Shown: positions 1 through 11,500 of the stretch, piece by piece
Layout of the letters: each line of letters starts with the position of its first letter
How positions within the stretch are numbered: position 1 is the stretch's first letter
The notes under the pieces: model-generated
What the model saw: only the letters and a program-made list of their open reading frames with translations
Told to the model about the DNA's origin: nothing
Database searches by the model: none
Program-made: the position numbers and the translations under genes
DNA from: Rheinheimera sp. SA_1
GTDB taxonomy: Bacteria; Pseudomonadota; Gammaproteobacteria; Enterobacterales; Alteromonadaceae
NCBI RefSeq assembly: GCF_001669775.1
Contig: NZ_LXWK01000019.1
Span: forward strand, 124,001 to 188,000
DNA length: 64,000 bases
Reading direction: 5' to 3'

Positions 1-3000
1 GGCCTGGATTTGTCGGCAGCCCTGTTTAACTACGTCAGCTGGCATCTTTACCTGCAGCCGTCGGCAGCAGAGACGGTACAACGGCTGCCGGTGCGAAAAG
101 TGGCGGCTTATGCACAAACCAATTATCAGTTGATGTTCACGGTGGAAAAAGAGGAACCGGCCTGTCAGTTCAAACTGTATTTGCAGCTGGATCAGTCAGT
201 CGGCGGTACTGCTTGCCAGCCTCGGATCGAAGCCTGTCTAGAGCAGATGCTGACGCAGTTGTTGCAGTACGGCGAACGGCCCGTAGACCGTACCGCATGG
301 CTAGACGCCACACAGCGCACTGTGCTGCTGGAACACTATAATCGCAATGATGCTGAGTACCCGAGGCACAGTTGCGTTCATCAGTTGTTTGAAGCGCAGG
401 CCGCAGCGCAGCCGGATAGGCCGGCTCTGCTGACCGAGCAGACCAGACTCAGCTATGGCGAACTGAACAGTAGAGCCAACCGTCTGGCATGGTGGCTTCG
501 GCAGCAGGGCGTGGGGCCTGAGAGTCGGGTCGGGCTTTATCTGCCGCGCGATATCGAGCTGATTGTCGCCATCTTGGCGGTATTGAAAGCCGGCGGCACT
601 TATCTGGCGGTACCGGTCGATGTGCCTGCTGCGCGTCAGCAGTACCTGTTGCAGGATGCCAAACCTGTGCTGCTGCTCAGTGTGGGCGAATATGTTCCTC
701 AACTGCCGGCCGTGGACTGCCCTTGCCAGGTATTGGACAGCACCGGGTTTATCGCGCAATTGGCCGACCAGCAGTCGACGGATCTGCCGGTCAGCCTCAG
801 CGGTGTACATCCTGACAATGCGGTGTATCTGATCTACACCTCCGGCAGTACAGGCCGGCCCAAAGGTGTATTGGGGCTGCATCGGGCACTGGTAAACCGG
901 CTGCACTGGCTGGCGACGACAGTCGGAGTTAGCCCGGCAGATGTGTTGTGTCAGAAAACCGGAGTCGGTTTTGTCGACCATGCTGCGGAAATTTTTCAGC
1001 CGCTATGTTACGGCGCGCCTTTGGTGATCTTGCCTGCCACCACAGTGCAGCAGCCCAGGCTGCTGGCTGAGGCTTTGCAGCGCTTTGGGATCACTCAGTT
1101 GACGCTGGTCCCTTCGCTGCTGACTACCTTGTTGCAAAGCAGCCAGATGTATGCACCTGGCCTGCAAGTGCTTTACAGCAGCGGTGAAGCTTTGGTGGCG
1201 GACAAGTTGGATGGTTTTGCCCGTTGCTTCCCCAATGCGCGTCTGTTGAATATCTATGGGTCAACCGAGGTAGGCGCCGACGTGACTGCCGCCGAGGTCG
1301 ACCTGACGCAGGGCATAGCACCGATAGGCAGGTTGATTCATAACCATGCCGCTTACGTGCTGGATGCTACCATGGCGCCGACGCCTGCCGGCGTGGCAGG
1401 TGAACTGTATATTGGTGGCGAAGGCCTGGCGCGGGGATATCTGGCTGCTGCTGGTCAGACGGCGGACAGTTTCGTCCCCAATCCTTACGGTGCAGCCGGC
1501 AGCCGGCTGTATCGCACCGGCGACTTGGCGCGCTGGCAGCCCAATGGCGAACTGCTCTATCTGGGACGTGTCGACCAGCAAATCAAAATCCGCGGTATGC
1601 GAATTGAAACGGCTGAGATTGAAGCGGTGTTGGCGCGTCACGAGCTAGTCAACGATGTTGTGGTGCAGGCTTGGCAGACGCCGGGCGGGCAGACGCAGCT
1701 GGCCGCCTGGGTGGTCAGTGAGCCGCAGCACCACCATAAACTGACTGAGCTGCTGAGGCAATTGGCGGCTGAGCAGTTGCCGGGCTACATGGTACCAGCC
1801 GCCTTTGTAATGTTGACCGCTTTTGCGCTGAACACCAGCGGCAAAATTGACCGCAGGGCGCTGCCAGCGCCGGAGCTGGCCTCTGTCCGGCCTTATGCGC
1901 CAGCGCAGGGGCATACCGAGCAAATGCTGGCGACATTATGGCAACAGCTGTTGGGAACACCGTTCATCGGCCGTTTTGATCACTTCTTTGAACTGGGTGG
2001 GCATTCGTTGCTGCTGACCCAACTGCTAACCCGGGTCCATGAATGTTTTGCCGTTGAGGTATCGCTGCAGGCATTGTTTGAGCAGCCACAACTGCACCGG
2101 CAAGCGCTGTTGATTGATGCTGCAGCGCAAGCGATGCTGCCTGCACCGATGGTCGAGCCTGCCGGGCCGGCGCCTTTGTCTTTTGCTCAGCAGCGGCTGT
2201 GGTTCCTGCAGACGCTGATGGGGCCGAATCATGTCTACAACATGCCGTTGGCGTTGAGTTTTGCGGCACAGACCGATGTCGAGCTACTTAGCCGTAGTCT
2301 GCTGCTACTGTTGCATCGCCATCAGGCATTGCGCACTCGTTTTGTTGAAATGGATCGTCAGCTGTGGCAGGTCGTGGACGAAGCGCCGACCGAACTGCCG
2401 TTGCAGGTCCTGCCAGATCAGGCAACTCTGATCGCTACCTGGCAACAGGAAGTACGACACTGTTTTGATCTGGCACAGGGGCCGCTATGCCGGCTGCAAC
2501 TGATCCGCATCCAGGCCGATGGCGGGCTGTATTTGCTGCTTAACCTGCACCATATCATTGCGGATGGTTGGTCTTTTGGCGTGATCGGCAGAGAATTGGT
2601 CGGCAGTTATCAAGCGATGCTGCGTCAGGAGTCACCGGCTTTGCCTGAGCTGAGTGTTCAGTATAAAGATTATGCAATTTGGCAACGTCGTTATCTGCAA
2701 GGCGCAGTGCTTGAGACTCAGCTGCATTATTGGCGGCAGCAATTGGCGGACCTGCCGCAGCTGCTGCAATTGCCGCTCGACAGGCCAAGGCCGCTGCACC
2801 AGAGTTTTAACGGTGGCCGGTTGGATATGACGTTGCCGGCGTCGCTGTTGGCGGAGCTGCTGCAGCTGTCGCAAACCAACAGAGTGACGTTGTTCATGAC
2901 TTTGCAAGCCGCCTGGGCTTGGTTATTAGGCCGTTATGCCGCTCAAGAGGACGTGGCGGTAGGGACTGTGGTCGCCAATCGTCGGCACAGTGTCAGCGAG

Positions 3001-5403
3001 CGGTTGATTGGTTTCTTTGCCAACACGCTGGTGCTGCGCAACGATTTGAGTGCAGATCCGGATTTTGTCACTTTGCTGGACCGTACCCGAGAGATGACGC
3101 TGCAGGCGTACAATCACCAGGATCTGCCTTTCGAATTGCTGGTTGAAAACATCAATCCGGTGCGCAGTACCGCGCATTCGCCGTTGTTTCAGGTGATGTT
3201 CGTGCTGCAAAACACGCCGTTTGCCGGTATCGAAGGCGAGTCTTTGCAAGCGAGGCCGGTTCTGTTTGATAGTGGCGACAGCAGCACGGCGCGGTTTGAC
3301 CTGACGTTGACGTTACAACAGCACCAGGACGGTTTGAGCGGGCAGTTGGAGTACAACAGCGATCTGTTTGACGCGGCCAGCGCTGAGCGGATACTTAACC
3401 ATTACCAGCAGTTATTGAGCGCAGTGGTGGCTAATCCTGCAAGGCCACTGTCACAACTAGCGATGCTCAGCGCTGCTGAACAGTCTCAGCAATTGCACTG
3501 GTCCGGTAGTGTCTGCACCGACTATCTGGCAGACGGTTCTGTGCTGCAACTACTTGAGCGTCAGACTGTCGCGACACCAGACGCCATTGCCGTTTGCGAC
3601 GAGCGACAGTCTCTGACTTTTGCCGAGTTAAATACCCAGGCAAACCGGTTGGCCCATATGTTGCTTGCCGCCGGGGTTGGCTTGGATACGGCAGTGGGGC
3701 TTTGCCTTGAACGCTCCGTGGCGATGATAGTCGGCTTGTGGGGGATTCTGAAAGCCGGTGGCTGTTATGTGCCGCTGGAGCCGGACTTCCCGGCCGAACG
3801 CCTGCAATATATCTGCGACAACAGTGCAATTGCACATATTGTCAGCAGCAGTGTGGTGATGGCAAAGCTGAACCTGTTTCCGCAGCTGAGTTGGTATGCG
3901 GTGGACAGCCTGCCAGCTTCGGCGCGGACGGACAACCCGGCGCAAACGCCAACTGTGGCCAATCTGTCGTACATTCTGTATACCTCCGGCAGTACCGGGC
4001 GGCCGAAAGGTGTCGCAGTAACACATGGTGCTCTGTTAAACCGGGTGACATGGATGCTGAGCTATTACCAGATCAACAGTCAGGATCGGGTACTGCAGAA
4101 AACACCTTTTGTATTTGACGTGGCGGGCTGGGAATTCTACGCCATATTGGCGGGGTGCACCTTAGTGATGGCGAGGCCGCAGGGGCATCTGGACCCTGCC
4201 TATCTGGCTGCGACTATCCAAGCGCAGCGCATCACGATGCTGCATTTTGTGCCTTCTATGCTGCAGACCTACCTCGCTCAAGTAGGCTGGCATGGCCATG
4301 ACACTGTCCGGCAGTTATTCTTAAGCGGCGAAGCGGTCAGTCTGCAGTTGCAGCAACAGTTGTTTGAGCAGTTGGAGCCGCACCAGGTGATTGCGGTTGA
4401 CAATGCCTATGGCCCGACGGAAGCGACTATCGATGTGTCGCATTGGCGCCTGCAGCATTCGGCAGGCTTGCACACCGTGCCTATTGGCAGACCGATTGAC
4501 AATGTGCGTTTATATGTCGCAGACGAACAACTACAGTTGTTGCCTGCAGGCTGTATCGGCATGTTGTATATCGGCGGGGCCGCCCTGGCACGCGGTTATA
4601 TCAACCGTGCTGCGCTGACAGCTGCCAGTTTTATCCCTGATCCATTCAGCGGTATTGCCGGAGCGCGGCTTTATCGCAGCGGCGATTTGGTGCGATATCT
4701 GCCCGATGGCACTTTGCAGTACGTAGGTCGTGCCGACCACCAAATCAAGCTGCGGGGCGCCCGCATCGAACCGGCTGAAATCGAACGCTTGTTGCTGCGT
4801 CATCCGCAGGTGGAACAGGCTGTTGCGGTCGTCTGGCAGGATACGGCAGCCCAGTCGTTGACGGCTTATGTCGTAGCGAAACTGGCAGGGGGCGCCTTGA
4901 GTACAGCAGAGTCGGCGCTGCTGGTGGAGCAGTTATCGCAGAGCGCCTGGCAACAGCTGCCGGCTTATATGGTACCGACTCAGATAGTGGTGCTGGATGC
5001 CTTGCCGTTGACGCCAAGCGGTAAGTTGGACCGACAGGCATTGCCGGAGCCGCGGCCGTCAGCAGCTAGGCAGGAACCGCCCCAGGGGGAATTGGAAATG
5101 GCATTGGCTCAGTTGTGGCAATCGTTGCTGCAGTGCCAGCAAGTGTCCCGTCATGACAGTTTTTTCCAACTGGGCGGCCATTCGTTGCTGGCGACCCAAT
5201 TGGTGTCTGCACTGCGTCAACTCTATCGGGTGGAGCTGAGCGTCAGGGACATCTTTGAGCATAATACGCTGGCGACTCTGGCTGCAGTTGTTGCCGCTTT
5301 TATCGAGCAGCGTCGGCATGGAGATGATGCTTTGGCGGCTTTCGCTTTGTTGCAACAGCAAATCGCCTGCTCTGCCAAAACGGCGCAAGAAGGGGAAATA
5401 TAG
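1..5403 (+). CDS. NRPS, 5'-truncated: (C)-A-T-C-A-T, predicted beta-Ala then Ser
   Basis: The frame is open to the left edge, so the gene begins outside the window; the TTG at 10 lies inside a condensation domain and is not a start. Domains by nucleotide: end of C (1-280), A1 (330-1880), T1 (GGHS near 1996), C2 (2170-3450, HHIIADG near 2549), A2 (3540-5040), T2 (GGHS near 5173). A1 has an intact A3 (YTSGSTG), but A4 reads GFVDHAAEIF and A5 reads YGSTEVGAD, giving the pocket code VDATYSIADK. The Asp sits at 236 instead of 235, as in known beta-alanine domains (VDWVISLADK). A2 gives DVWHFSAIDK, close to the serine code of EntF. Both keep the A10 lysine (GKIDR, GKLDR). The module pair resembles modules 3-4 of the fourth synthetase. 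The stop is one base from the next start. Substrates are inferences from codes read by eye. Confidence 0.93.
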   Translation, partial: GLDLSAALFNYVSWHLYLQPSAAETVQRLPVRKVAAYAQTNYQLMFTVEKEEPACQFKLYLQLDQSVGGTACQPRIEACLEQMLTQLLQYGERPVDRTAWLDATQRTVLLEHYNRNDAEYPRHSCVHQLFEAQAAAQPDRPALLTEQTRLSYGELNSRANRLAWWLRQQGVGPESRVGLYLPRDIELIVAILAVLKAGGTYLAVPVDVPAARQQYLLQDAKPVLLLSVGEYVPQLPAVDCPCQVLDSTGFIAQLADQQSTDLPVSLSGVHPDNAVYLIYTSGSTGRPKGVLGLHRALVNRLHWLATTVGVSPADVLCQKTGVGFVDHAAEIFQPLCYGAPLVILPATTVQQPRLLAEALQRFGITQLTLVPSLLTTLLQSSQMYAPGLQVLYSSGEALVADKLDGFARCFPNARLLNIYGSTEVGADVTAAEVDLTQGIAPIGRLIHNHAAYVLDATMAPTPAGVAGELYIGGEGLARGYLAAAGQTADSFVPNPYGAAGSRLYRTGDLARWQPNGELLYLGRVDQQIKIRGMRIETAEIEAVLARHELVNDVVVQAWQTPGGQTQLAAWVVSEPQHHHKLTELLRQLAAEQLPGYMVPAAFVMLTAFALNTSGKIDRRALPAPELASVRPYAPAQGHTEQMLATLWQQLLGTPFIGRFDHFFELGGHSLLLTQLLTRVHECFAVEVSLQALFEQPQLHRQALLIDAAAQAMLPAPMVEPAGPAPLSFAQQRLWFLQTLMGPNHVYNMPLALSFAAQTDVELLSRSLLLLLHRHQALRTRFVEMDRQLWQVVDEAPTELPLQVLPDQATLIATWQQEVRHCFDLAQGPLCRLQLIRIQADGGLYLLLNLHHIIADGWSFGVIGRELVGSYQAMLRQESPALPELSVQYKDYAIWQRRYLQGAVLETQLHYWRQQLADLPQLLQLPLDRPRPLHQSFNGGRLDMTLPASLLAELLQLSQTNRVTLFMTLQAAWAWLLGRYAAQEDVAVGTVVANRRHSVSERLIGFFANTLVLRNDLSADPDFVTLLDRTREMTLQAYNHQDLPFELLVENINPVRSTAHSPLFQVMFVLQNTPFAGIEGESLQARPVLFDSGDSSTARFDLTLTLQQHQDGLSGQLEYNSDLFDAASAERILNHYQQLLSAVVANPARPLSQLAMLSAAEQSQQLHWSGSVCTDYLADGSVLQLLERQTVATPDAIAVCDERQSLTFAELNTQANRLAHMLLAAGVGLDTAVGLCLERSVAMIVGLWGILKAGGCYVPLEPDFPAERLQYICDNSAIAHIVSSSVVMAKLNLFPQLSWYAVDSLPASARTDNPAQTPTVANLSYILYTSGSTGRPKGVAVTHGALLNRVTWMLSYYQINSQDRVLQKTPFVFDVAGWEFYAILAGCTLVMARPQGHLDPAYLAATIQAQRITMLHFVPSMLQTYLAQVGWHGHDTVRQLFLSGEAVSLQLQQQLFEQLEPHQVIAVDNAYGPTEATIDVSHWRLQHSAGLHTVPIGRPIDNVRLYVADEQLQLLPAGCIGMLYIGGAALARGYINRAALTAASFIPDPFSGIAGARLYRSGDLVRYLPDGTLQYVGRADHQIKLRGARIEPAEIERLLLRHPQVEQAVAVVWQDTAAQSLTAYVVAKLAGGALSTAESALLVEQLSQSAWQQLPAYMVPTQIVVLDALPLTPSGKLDRQALPEPRPSAARQEPPQGELEMALAQLWQSLLQCQQVSRHDSFFQLGGHSLLATQLVSALRQLYRVELSVRDIFEHNTLATLAAVVAAFIEQRRHGDDALAAFALLQQQIACSAKTAQEGEI

Positions 5404-5404
5404 C

Positions 5405-5563
5405 ATGACCGTAGATGAAGTCCTTGCGCTGGCCATTGCGGGTGGTGTCTATCTGTATGTCGACGGTGACAAGCTCAAATACAAAGTTGCTGCGGGCGGA
5501 CTGCCGGCTGACCTCGCAGTCCATTTGAAAGCGAACAAGGCGGCCATCATCTGGCGCTTAAAC
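5405..5563 (+). other. TubC-like N-terminal docking domain
   Basis: The first ~52 residues of the second synthetase lie before its C domain and have the TubC-N pattern: a short helix (VDEVLALAIAGG), beta strands with YLYVDGDKLKYK, then PADLAVHLKANKAAII and WRL. In known megasynthases this dimeric fold binds the C-terminal tail of the upstream subunit. The third and fourth synthetases lack it, so it probably sets the order between the first and second proteins. The family call is from pattern memory. Confidence 0.7.
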
Positions 5564-8500
5564 GGGACAGAGTCGGCAGGGCAATGGCCGTTGATGCAAC
5601 AGGTCAACCGGGCACAGCCGCAACCGCTGTCCTACGCTCAGCAGCGTTTGTGGTTTCTGCATCAGCTGCGTGGTGCCAGCGATGCCTACAATATTATGCT
5701 TGCGTTCAGAACGGCCGGAGCTGTTGACGTGACGGCGCTGAGCCAGGCGTTGCAGGCGTTGTTGCAGCGTCATCAGGTGCTGCGGACTCGCTTTGTCTGG
5801 GACGGCGCTGAAGTGACGCAGACGATTGATACTGCGCCTTGGATTATCACGCCAGAATGGCTGGCCGATGAGGCGGCTTTGCGGTTACAGTATTTTGCTG
5901 AACAAAACTATCAGTTTGATCTTGCCGCTGAGCGGCTGTGCCGTATCCGCTTGCTGCAGCTTAGCGGTCAATCTGGTGCGGTGCTGCTGGCTTGTCTGCA
6001 TCACAGTATTTTTGATGGCTGGTCTGGTGGTATATTTCTGGCCGAACTGGCGGCGCTATACCAGGCATTCAGTCGCGGCCAGCCTTCGCCTTTGCCTGAG
6101 CTGTCGCTGCAGTATGCTGACTATGCCAATTGGCAGCGCCAGTATTTGCAAGGACCTATGCTGGCCAAGCAGATAGCCTTCTGGGCTGGACAACTGGCTG
6201 GACTGGCTCCGCTGCAATTGCCGACGGACAGGCCGGGGCGACAGGAACAGGCACAGCCTGGTGATACCTTGGCATTTGCCTTGCCGGCAGCGTTGTCCTC
6301 TCAATTGACAGCTTTTTGCCAGCAGCAGCAGGTGACGCTGTTTATGACGCTGATCAGCGCTTTTGCCTGCTTGCTGAGCCGTTACAGCGGTCAGCAGGAT
6401 GTCGCTTTAGGCACGCCAATCGCCAATCGCCATCAGGCTCAGACCGAAGGGATGCTGGGCTTTTTTGTCAATACGCTGGTGATGCGCTGCGAGCTGTCTG
6501 ACCAACTGGATTTTATCGGGGTCCTGCACCAGATGCGTGACCGAGCGCTGGCAGCCTATGCACATCAGGATCTGCCGTTTGAAAAACTGGTTGAGGTGTT
6601 GAACCCGGAGCGTAGCAATTCAGCTTCACCGTTTTTCCAGGTGATGTTTGCGTTGCAGAACACGCCTCAACAGACGGATGCGTCGGCTGACCTGCAATGG
6701 TTGCCGCTACTATTGAAACCACAGCAGGCTGGCGAATACAAAACGGCGCGTTTCGATCTGACGTTGGTGATGCAGGATAGCGCGACCGGGCTGCGCGGTG
6801 AATTCGAGTACAATACCGCTCTCTTTGACCGTGAAACTATCGAACGGCTGGCCAGACATTTCCGTCGTTTTATCGAGCTGGTGCTAGCACAGCCGCGCCA
6901 GTTGGTCAGTCGTTATGATTTCCTTGATATGCAGGATGTGGCGTTGCTTTGCCCGGCAGCGCCGCCGCCTTTACCGTTGTTGGATGTGTCTCAGCTGCTG
7001 CTGGGCACTCAATGGCAGGAAGCGAGGTTGCAACTGACAGCGGCGCTGCAAGCTGCCGGGGTTGCCGCTGCCGAATGGGTTGGTGTGCGACTCGCCGATA
7101 CGATGGATAAGATAGTCGCTATTGCTGCTATTCAGGCCTGTGACGCCTGCGCCGTGCTGATCCCAACGGAATTTCCTGCGTTACGGCAGCAGGCCATTAT
7201 AGCTGACAGCTCATTGCGGCTGGTGATCGACGAACATGGGCTGACCAGCGGTCAGTCGCTGCCTGCGACCCGGCAGCAATCGGACTATTTGGCCGACAGG
7301 CCGGCCCTGATTCTGTATCCGCTACGCTATGACGGCAGGCTGTGTGCCCAGTCGTTGACGCAGGCACAGCTTGCCGCCGTGCTGGGTGGAGATTGTGCTG
7401 ATTTAACGGCGCCGGCGGCCATGCTGTACGGCGTCGACTTGCCGGCTGAAGCGACTTTGCTGCATTCGTTGCGCTGCTTGCTGCAACGGATGACACTCGA
7501 TTGCGAGCCGGCGCCGGCACAGGCCTATTTGAGTGCGTTGGCGCTGCAGGCTGTCACCCAGTCTCAACTGACCGCCGCCGATACTCTGACTATTACTGTG
7601 GTTGAACCTAATGGTCAGTTGGCGCCACCTGGGGTCGTTGGCGAGCTTTGTGTCGGTGCTGACCGACAGCGGACGGGCAAATCAGCCAGAAGGGCCAATG
7701 ACGGCAGTTGGACCTTGGTCGCTGCCAAACCGGTATCGGCGCCGATGCCGGCTCTTGCCATCAAAGAGCGTCTTTGTGCGTTGGATACTGTGCAACAGGC
7801 TGCAGTGGTGGCGAGAAATACTGTTGCCGGTTTGCAATATCATGTTTATGTCGTTGCGACGGACTCAATTGCTGCGGTGGCAACTCAGCTGCGCAAAGGG
7901 CCGCACGGCCGTCTGCCGGACCAATGGCTGCGCCTGGAGTCTTTACCGTTGAATGGACAGGGAGAGGTATGCCTGCAAGCTTTGCCGGCTATCGGCGATC
8001 AGTCTCAACGGCTAGCGCCGGCCAATCAACGTGAAGCGGCGCTTTATCAAATCTGGCAACAGGTGCTTGGTTTTACCGATTTTGGCGTGACCGACAACTT
8101 TTTTGTGCTGGGCGGCGATTCTATCCTGTCGATTCAGTTGGTGTCCCGGGCCCGGTCACAAGGGCTGCAACTGTCAGTCAGCCTGTTGTTCGAGTATCCC
8201 ACTATTCGCGAACTGGCCGCTCATTTGCTGTCTGCATCGCAGCAATTCGAGCAGGCGCCTGCCGTGGGGAGCATGCCTTTATTACCGGTCCAGCACTGGT
8301 TTTTTGCTGAACAGACGGCTCAGCCAGGATATTTTCACCAGTCGCAATTGCTAACGGTACCGGCCGACGCTGATCTGGCATTTGTACAGACTTTCGTGCA
8401 GGCCGTGGCCAGCCGGCACGATGCGTTACGGCTGATTTTTACGCCGGAACCTTATTTTGTTCCGCTGACGGCCGCTGTGCTTGGCACTATGGTACTGCAG

Positions 8501-11500
8501 CAGCAGTTACAGGGCTCGGACCGGCAGCAGTATCAGATACAGCTGGAGCAGTATGCCCTGGCGGTCAAACAGAGTTTTACACTGGCGGACGGTCCGTTGT
8601 TTAAAGCGGTGCTGTTCGAGGCGACAGACCCCAGCGACCGTTGCTTGCTGCTGGTGTTGCATCATCTGATAGTCGATGGGGTCAGTTGGCGGGTGCTGCT
8701 GTCCGACCTGACCACGGTCTATACGCAGTGGCGCCAGCAACAGCAGATAAAGTTGGCAGCAAAGACCACCAGTTATCAGCACTGGGCAATGCGCGTAGCC
8801 GACTCTAGCGCCGACGAGCAAAGGGATTTCTGGTTAGCTCAGTACCAGACGATGCAAATCCCTGCCGATCATCCGTTACCACAGGGAGATGCCAGCGACA
8901 CATTCGGTGCGTCGCAGCAGGTGATGGTAGGCCTGACGGAGCAGGAAACCAAGGATTTGCTAGGCTGTGGCGGTGTTTACCGCACTCAGCTTCAGCACCT
9001 GTTGTTATGTGCATTACTACGGGCATTCGAACAATGGAACGGCTGTACCAGTCTGACGTTGCTGCTGGAAGGACACGGCAGGCAGACGGAACTGTTTGCC
9101 GGTACCGACCTGACCGAAACTATCGGTTGGTTCACGACGTTGTACCCTTTGACTTTGCAAGGCGGGCAGGCGGAACTGGGCGAGCAGATTAAATCGGTTA
9201 AAGAACAGTGTCTGCAGATACCGCACCAAGGCTTTGGTTATGGGGTGCTGCGTTATCTGCAGCAGGTGTTGCCGCCGCTACCGGAAATGGCCGTGGTGTT
9301 CAACTACCTCGGCCAGTTCGATCAGCAGTTTGGACCGCAAGCCTTGTTCGCACCGGTCGGAGCCAGCAGCGGCGCTGATTTTGCTGCGGACCGGGTCCGG
9401 CATTATCAGTTGGGTTTTAATGGTTCCGTGCTCAATGGCAGGTTGGTGTTTGTCATTGATTATTGCCCGCTGCGCCATCACAAGCAGACGATAGAATGGC
9501 TTGGCCAGCGCTTTACCGATGCGTTGCACCAGATTGTCCGGCATTGTGCCGTAGCTGGGCCGGCCCGTTTGACGCCAGGCGATTTTCCGCTGGCGAGGCT
9601 GGACCGCCCGACGTTGGATTTGTGGCAGCAGCATTATCCGACGTTGCAGGACATCTACCCGCTGACGGGAATGCAGCTGGGGATGTTGTTTCACAGCCTG
9701 CTGGATGATGAGGACCGTTCAGCCTATGTCACGCAGGTGTATGTGGATTTGGTTGGACATCTCGATTGCGCTTTGTTTGAGCAGGTATGGGTGCAACTGG
9801 TCAACCGTTATGCGGTATTGCGCAGCGCTTATCCTGACAGGGCCAGGGCCGAGCCTGTACAGCTGGTCTGTGCCGGGGCCGAAGTGACTTGGCAGCAGTT
9901 GGACTGGCGGCAGCAAGCGCACACTGAACAGTGTTTCGAACAGTTTCGTTTGGCTGATAAGGCAGAAGGGTTTGACTTTGATCAACCGCCGCTGATGCGG
10001 ATGGCACTGCTTCGGTTGGCTGATCAGCGTTGGCGCTGGTTATGGACGCACCATCATTCGTTGCTGGACGGCTGGAGTTTTTCGTTGCTGTTCAACGAGA
10101 TGCTGCAACGCTACCTGGCTCTGCGCCAGGGGTATACATTGGATTTGCCCGCCGCAGTACCGTATCGGGAATATCTGCGTTGGCTGCAAACCAGAGATCA
10201 GCAGCAAGCCGAGCGTTACTGGCGCGAGCACTTGAGCGGGGTCACCGCCGCCAGCCGTTTGCCGCTGGAGCCGCCAGCACATGGACAAACAATATCGCCT
10301 GGCTCTGCTCAGCTAAAAATGCAACTGAGCAGAGGCCGCAGTTCGGCGCTGGTCAGTGCTGCCAGGCATTACGGGGTCACGCTGAATACGCTGATGCAGG
10401 CGGCTTGGGCTAGGTTGCTGGCAAAATATACCGGCACAAGCACAGTGGTGTTTGGTCAGACCATAAGCTGCCGGCCGGCAGAGGTGGCTGGTATTGAACA
10501 GATGGTCGGTTTGCTGATTAACACCATCGCGGTACGTTTGGACGTCGCGACTAATCAGCGGCTGGCGGATTGGCTGCAAAATCTGCATCGGGCGCAGATT
10601 GAACGGGAAGAATTCGGCTATCTGCCGTTGCATACGGTCAATCGGCTGGCGGGGCTTGGCTATGGTCAAAATCTGTTCAACACCTTGCTGGTGTTTGAAA
10701 ATTATCCGCAGCTGGCCACTGTGGCGAACCATGATGACTATGGGTTCACTATCGAAACGCTGGACACCAGCGAAGGGGCGGACTACGACCTGACGATGCG
10801 CATTGGCGCCGGTGCCGAACTGGTGCTGCATCTGGACTATCAGCCGTCTTTGTTTGCTGCAGGCGCTGTCGCTGAGTTGCTGGGGCACTTTGTGACTTTA
10901 TTGCAGTCTGTGGCAGATGTGCAGCAGACCAAGGTAAGGGCGCTGGAATGTCTGAGCAGCCAGCAGCAACGGCAACAACTGCACGACTGGCAACCGCCGG
11001 CGGCAGCTTTTGCCGGGGATGTTCATCTGGCTTGGTTGTTTGAACAGCAAGTGGCAGATACGCCGGAAGCTGTGGCATTAGTTGCCGGCGGTTTGTCGCT
11101 GAGTTATCGCGAACTGAACGGCAGGGCGAATCGTGTCGCCCGCTATCTGCAGACTAAAGGCGTCGGGCCGGAGGTGGTGGTCGGATTGTGTGCCGAGCGC
11201 TCACTGGAATTGGCGATTGGGCTGCTGGCTATTGTCAAGGCAGGCGGCTGCTACTTGCCGCTCGATCCGCAATATCCGCAGCAGCGGCTTGCTGCGATGC
11301 TTGCACACAGTGGCTGCCGCTTGATTCTCAGCGAAAGCCATTTGCTTGAACAACTGGAATTGTTGCATCACCATCAGACGTTTGCGCTGGACCATCCGGT
11401 CTGCCAGCAATTGCTGCGAGCCTATTCGACAGACAATGTGCAGTCAGGTCTGCATGCCGACAATCTGGCTTACCTGATTTACACTTCGGGCAGCACAGGG

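Noticed and set aside
5255..5404. Earlier start for NRPS 2 (50 more codons upstream)
   Set aside because: This would overlap NRPS 1 in another frame; the ATG at 5405 has a good ribosome site and starts directly with the docking domain.
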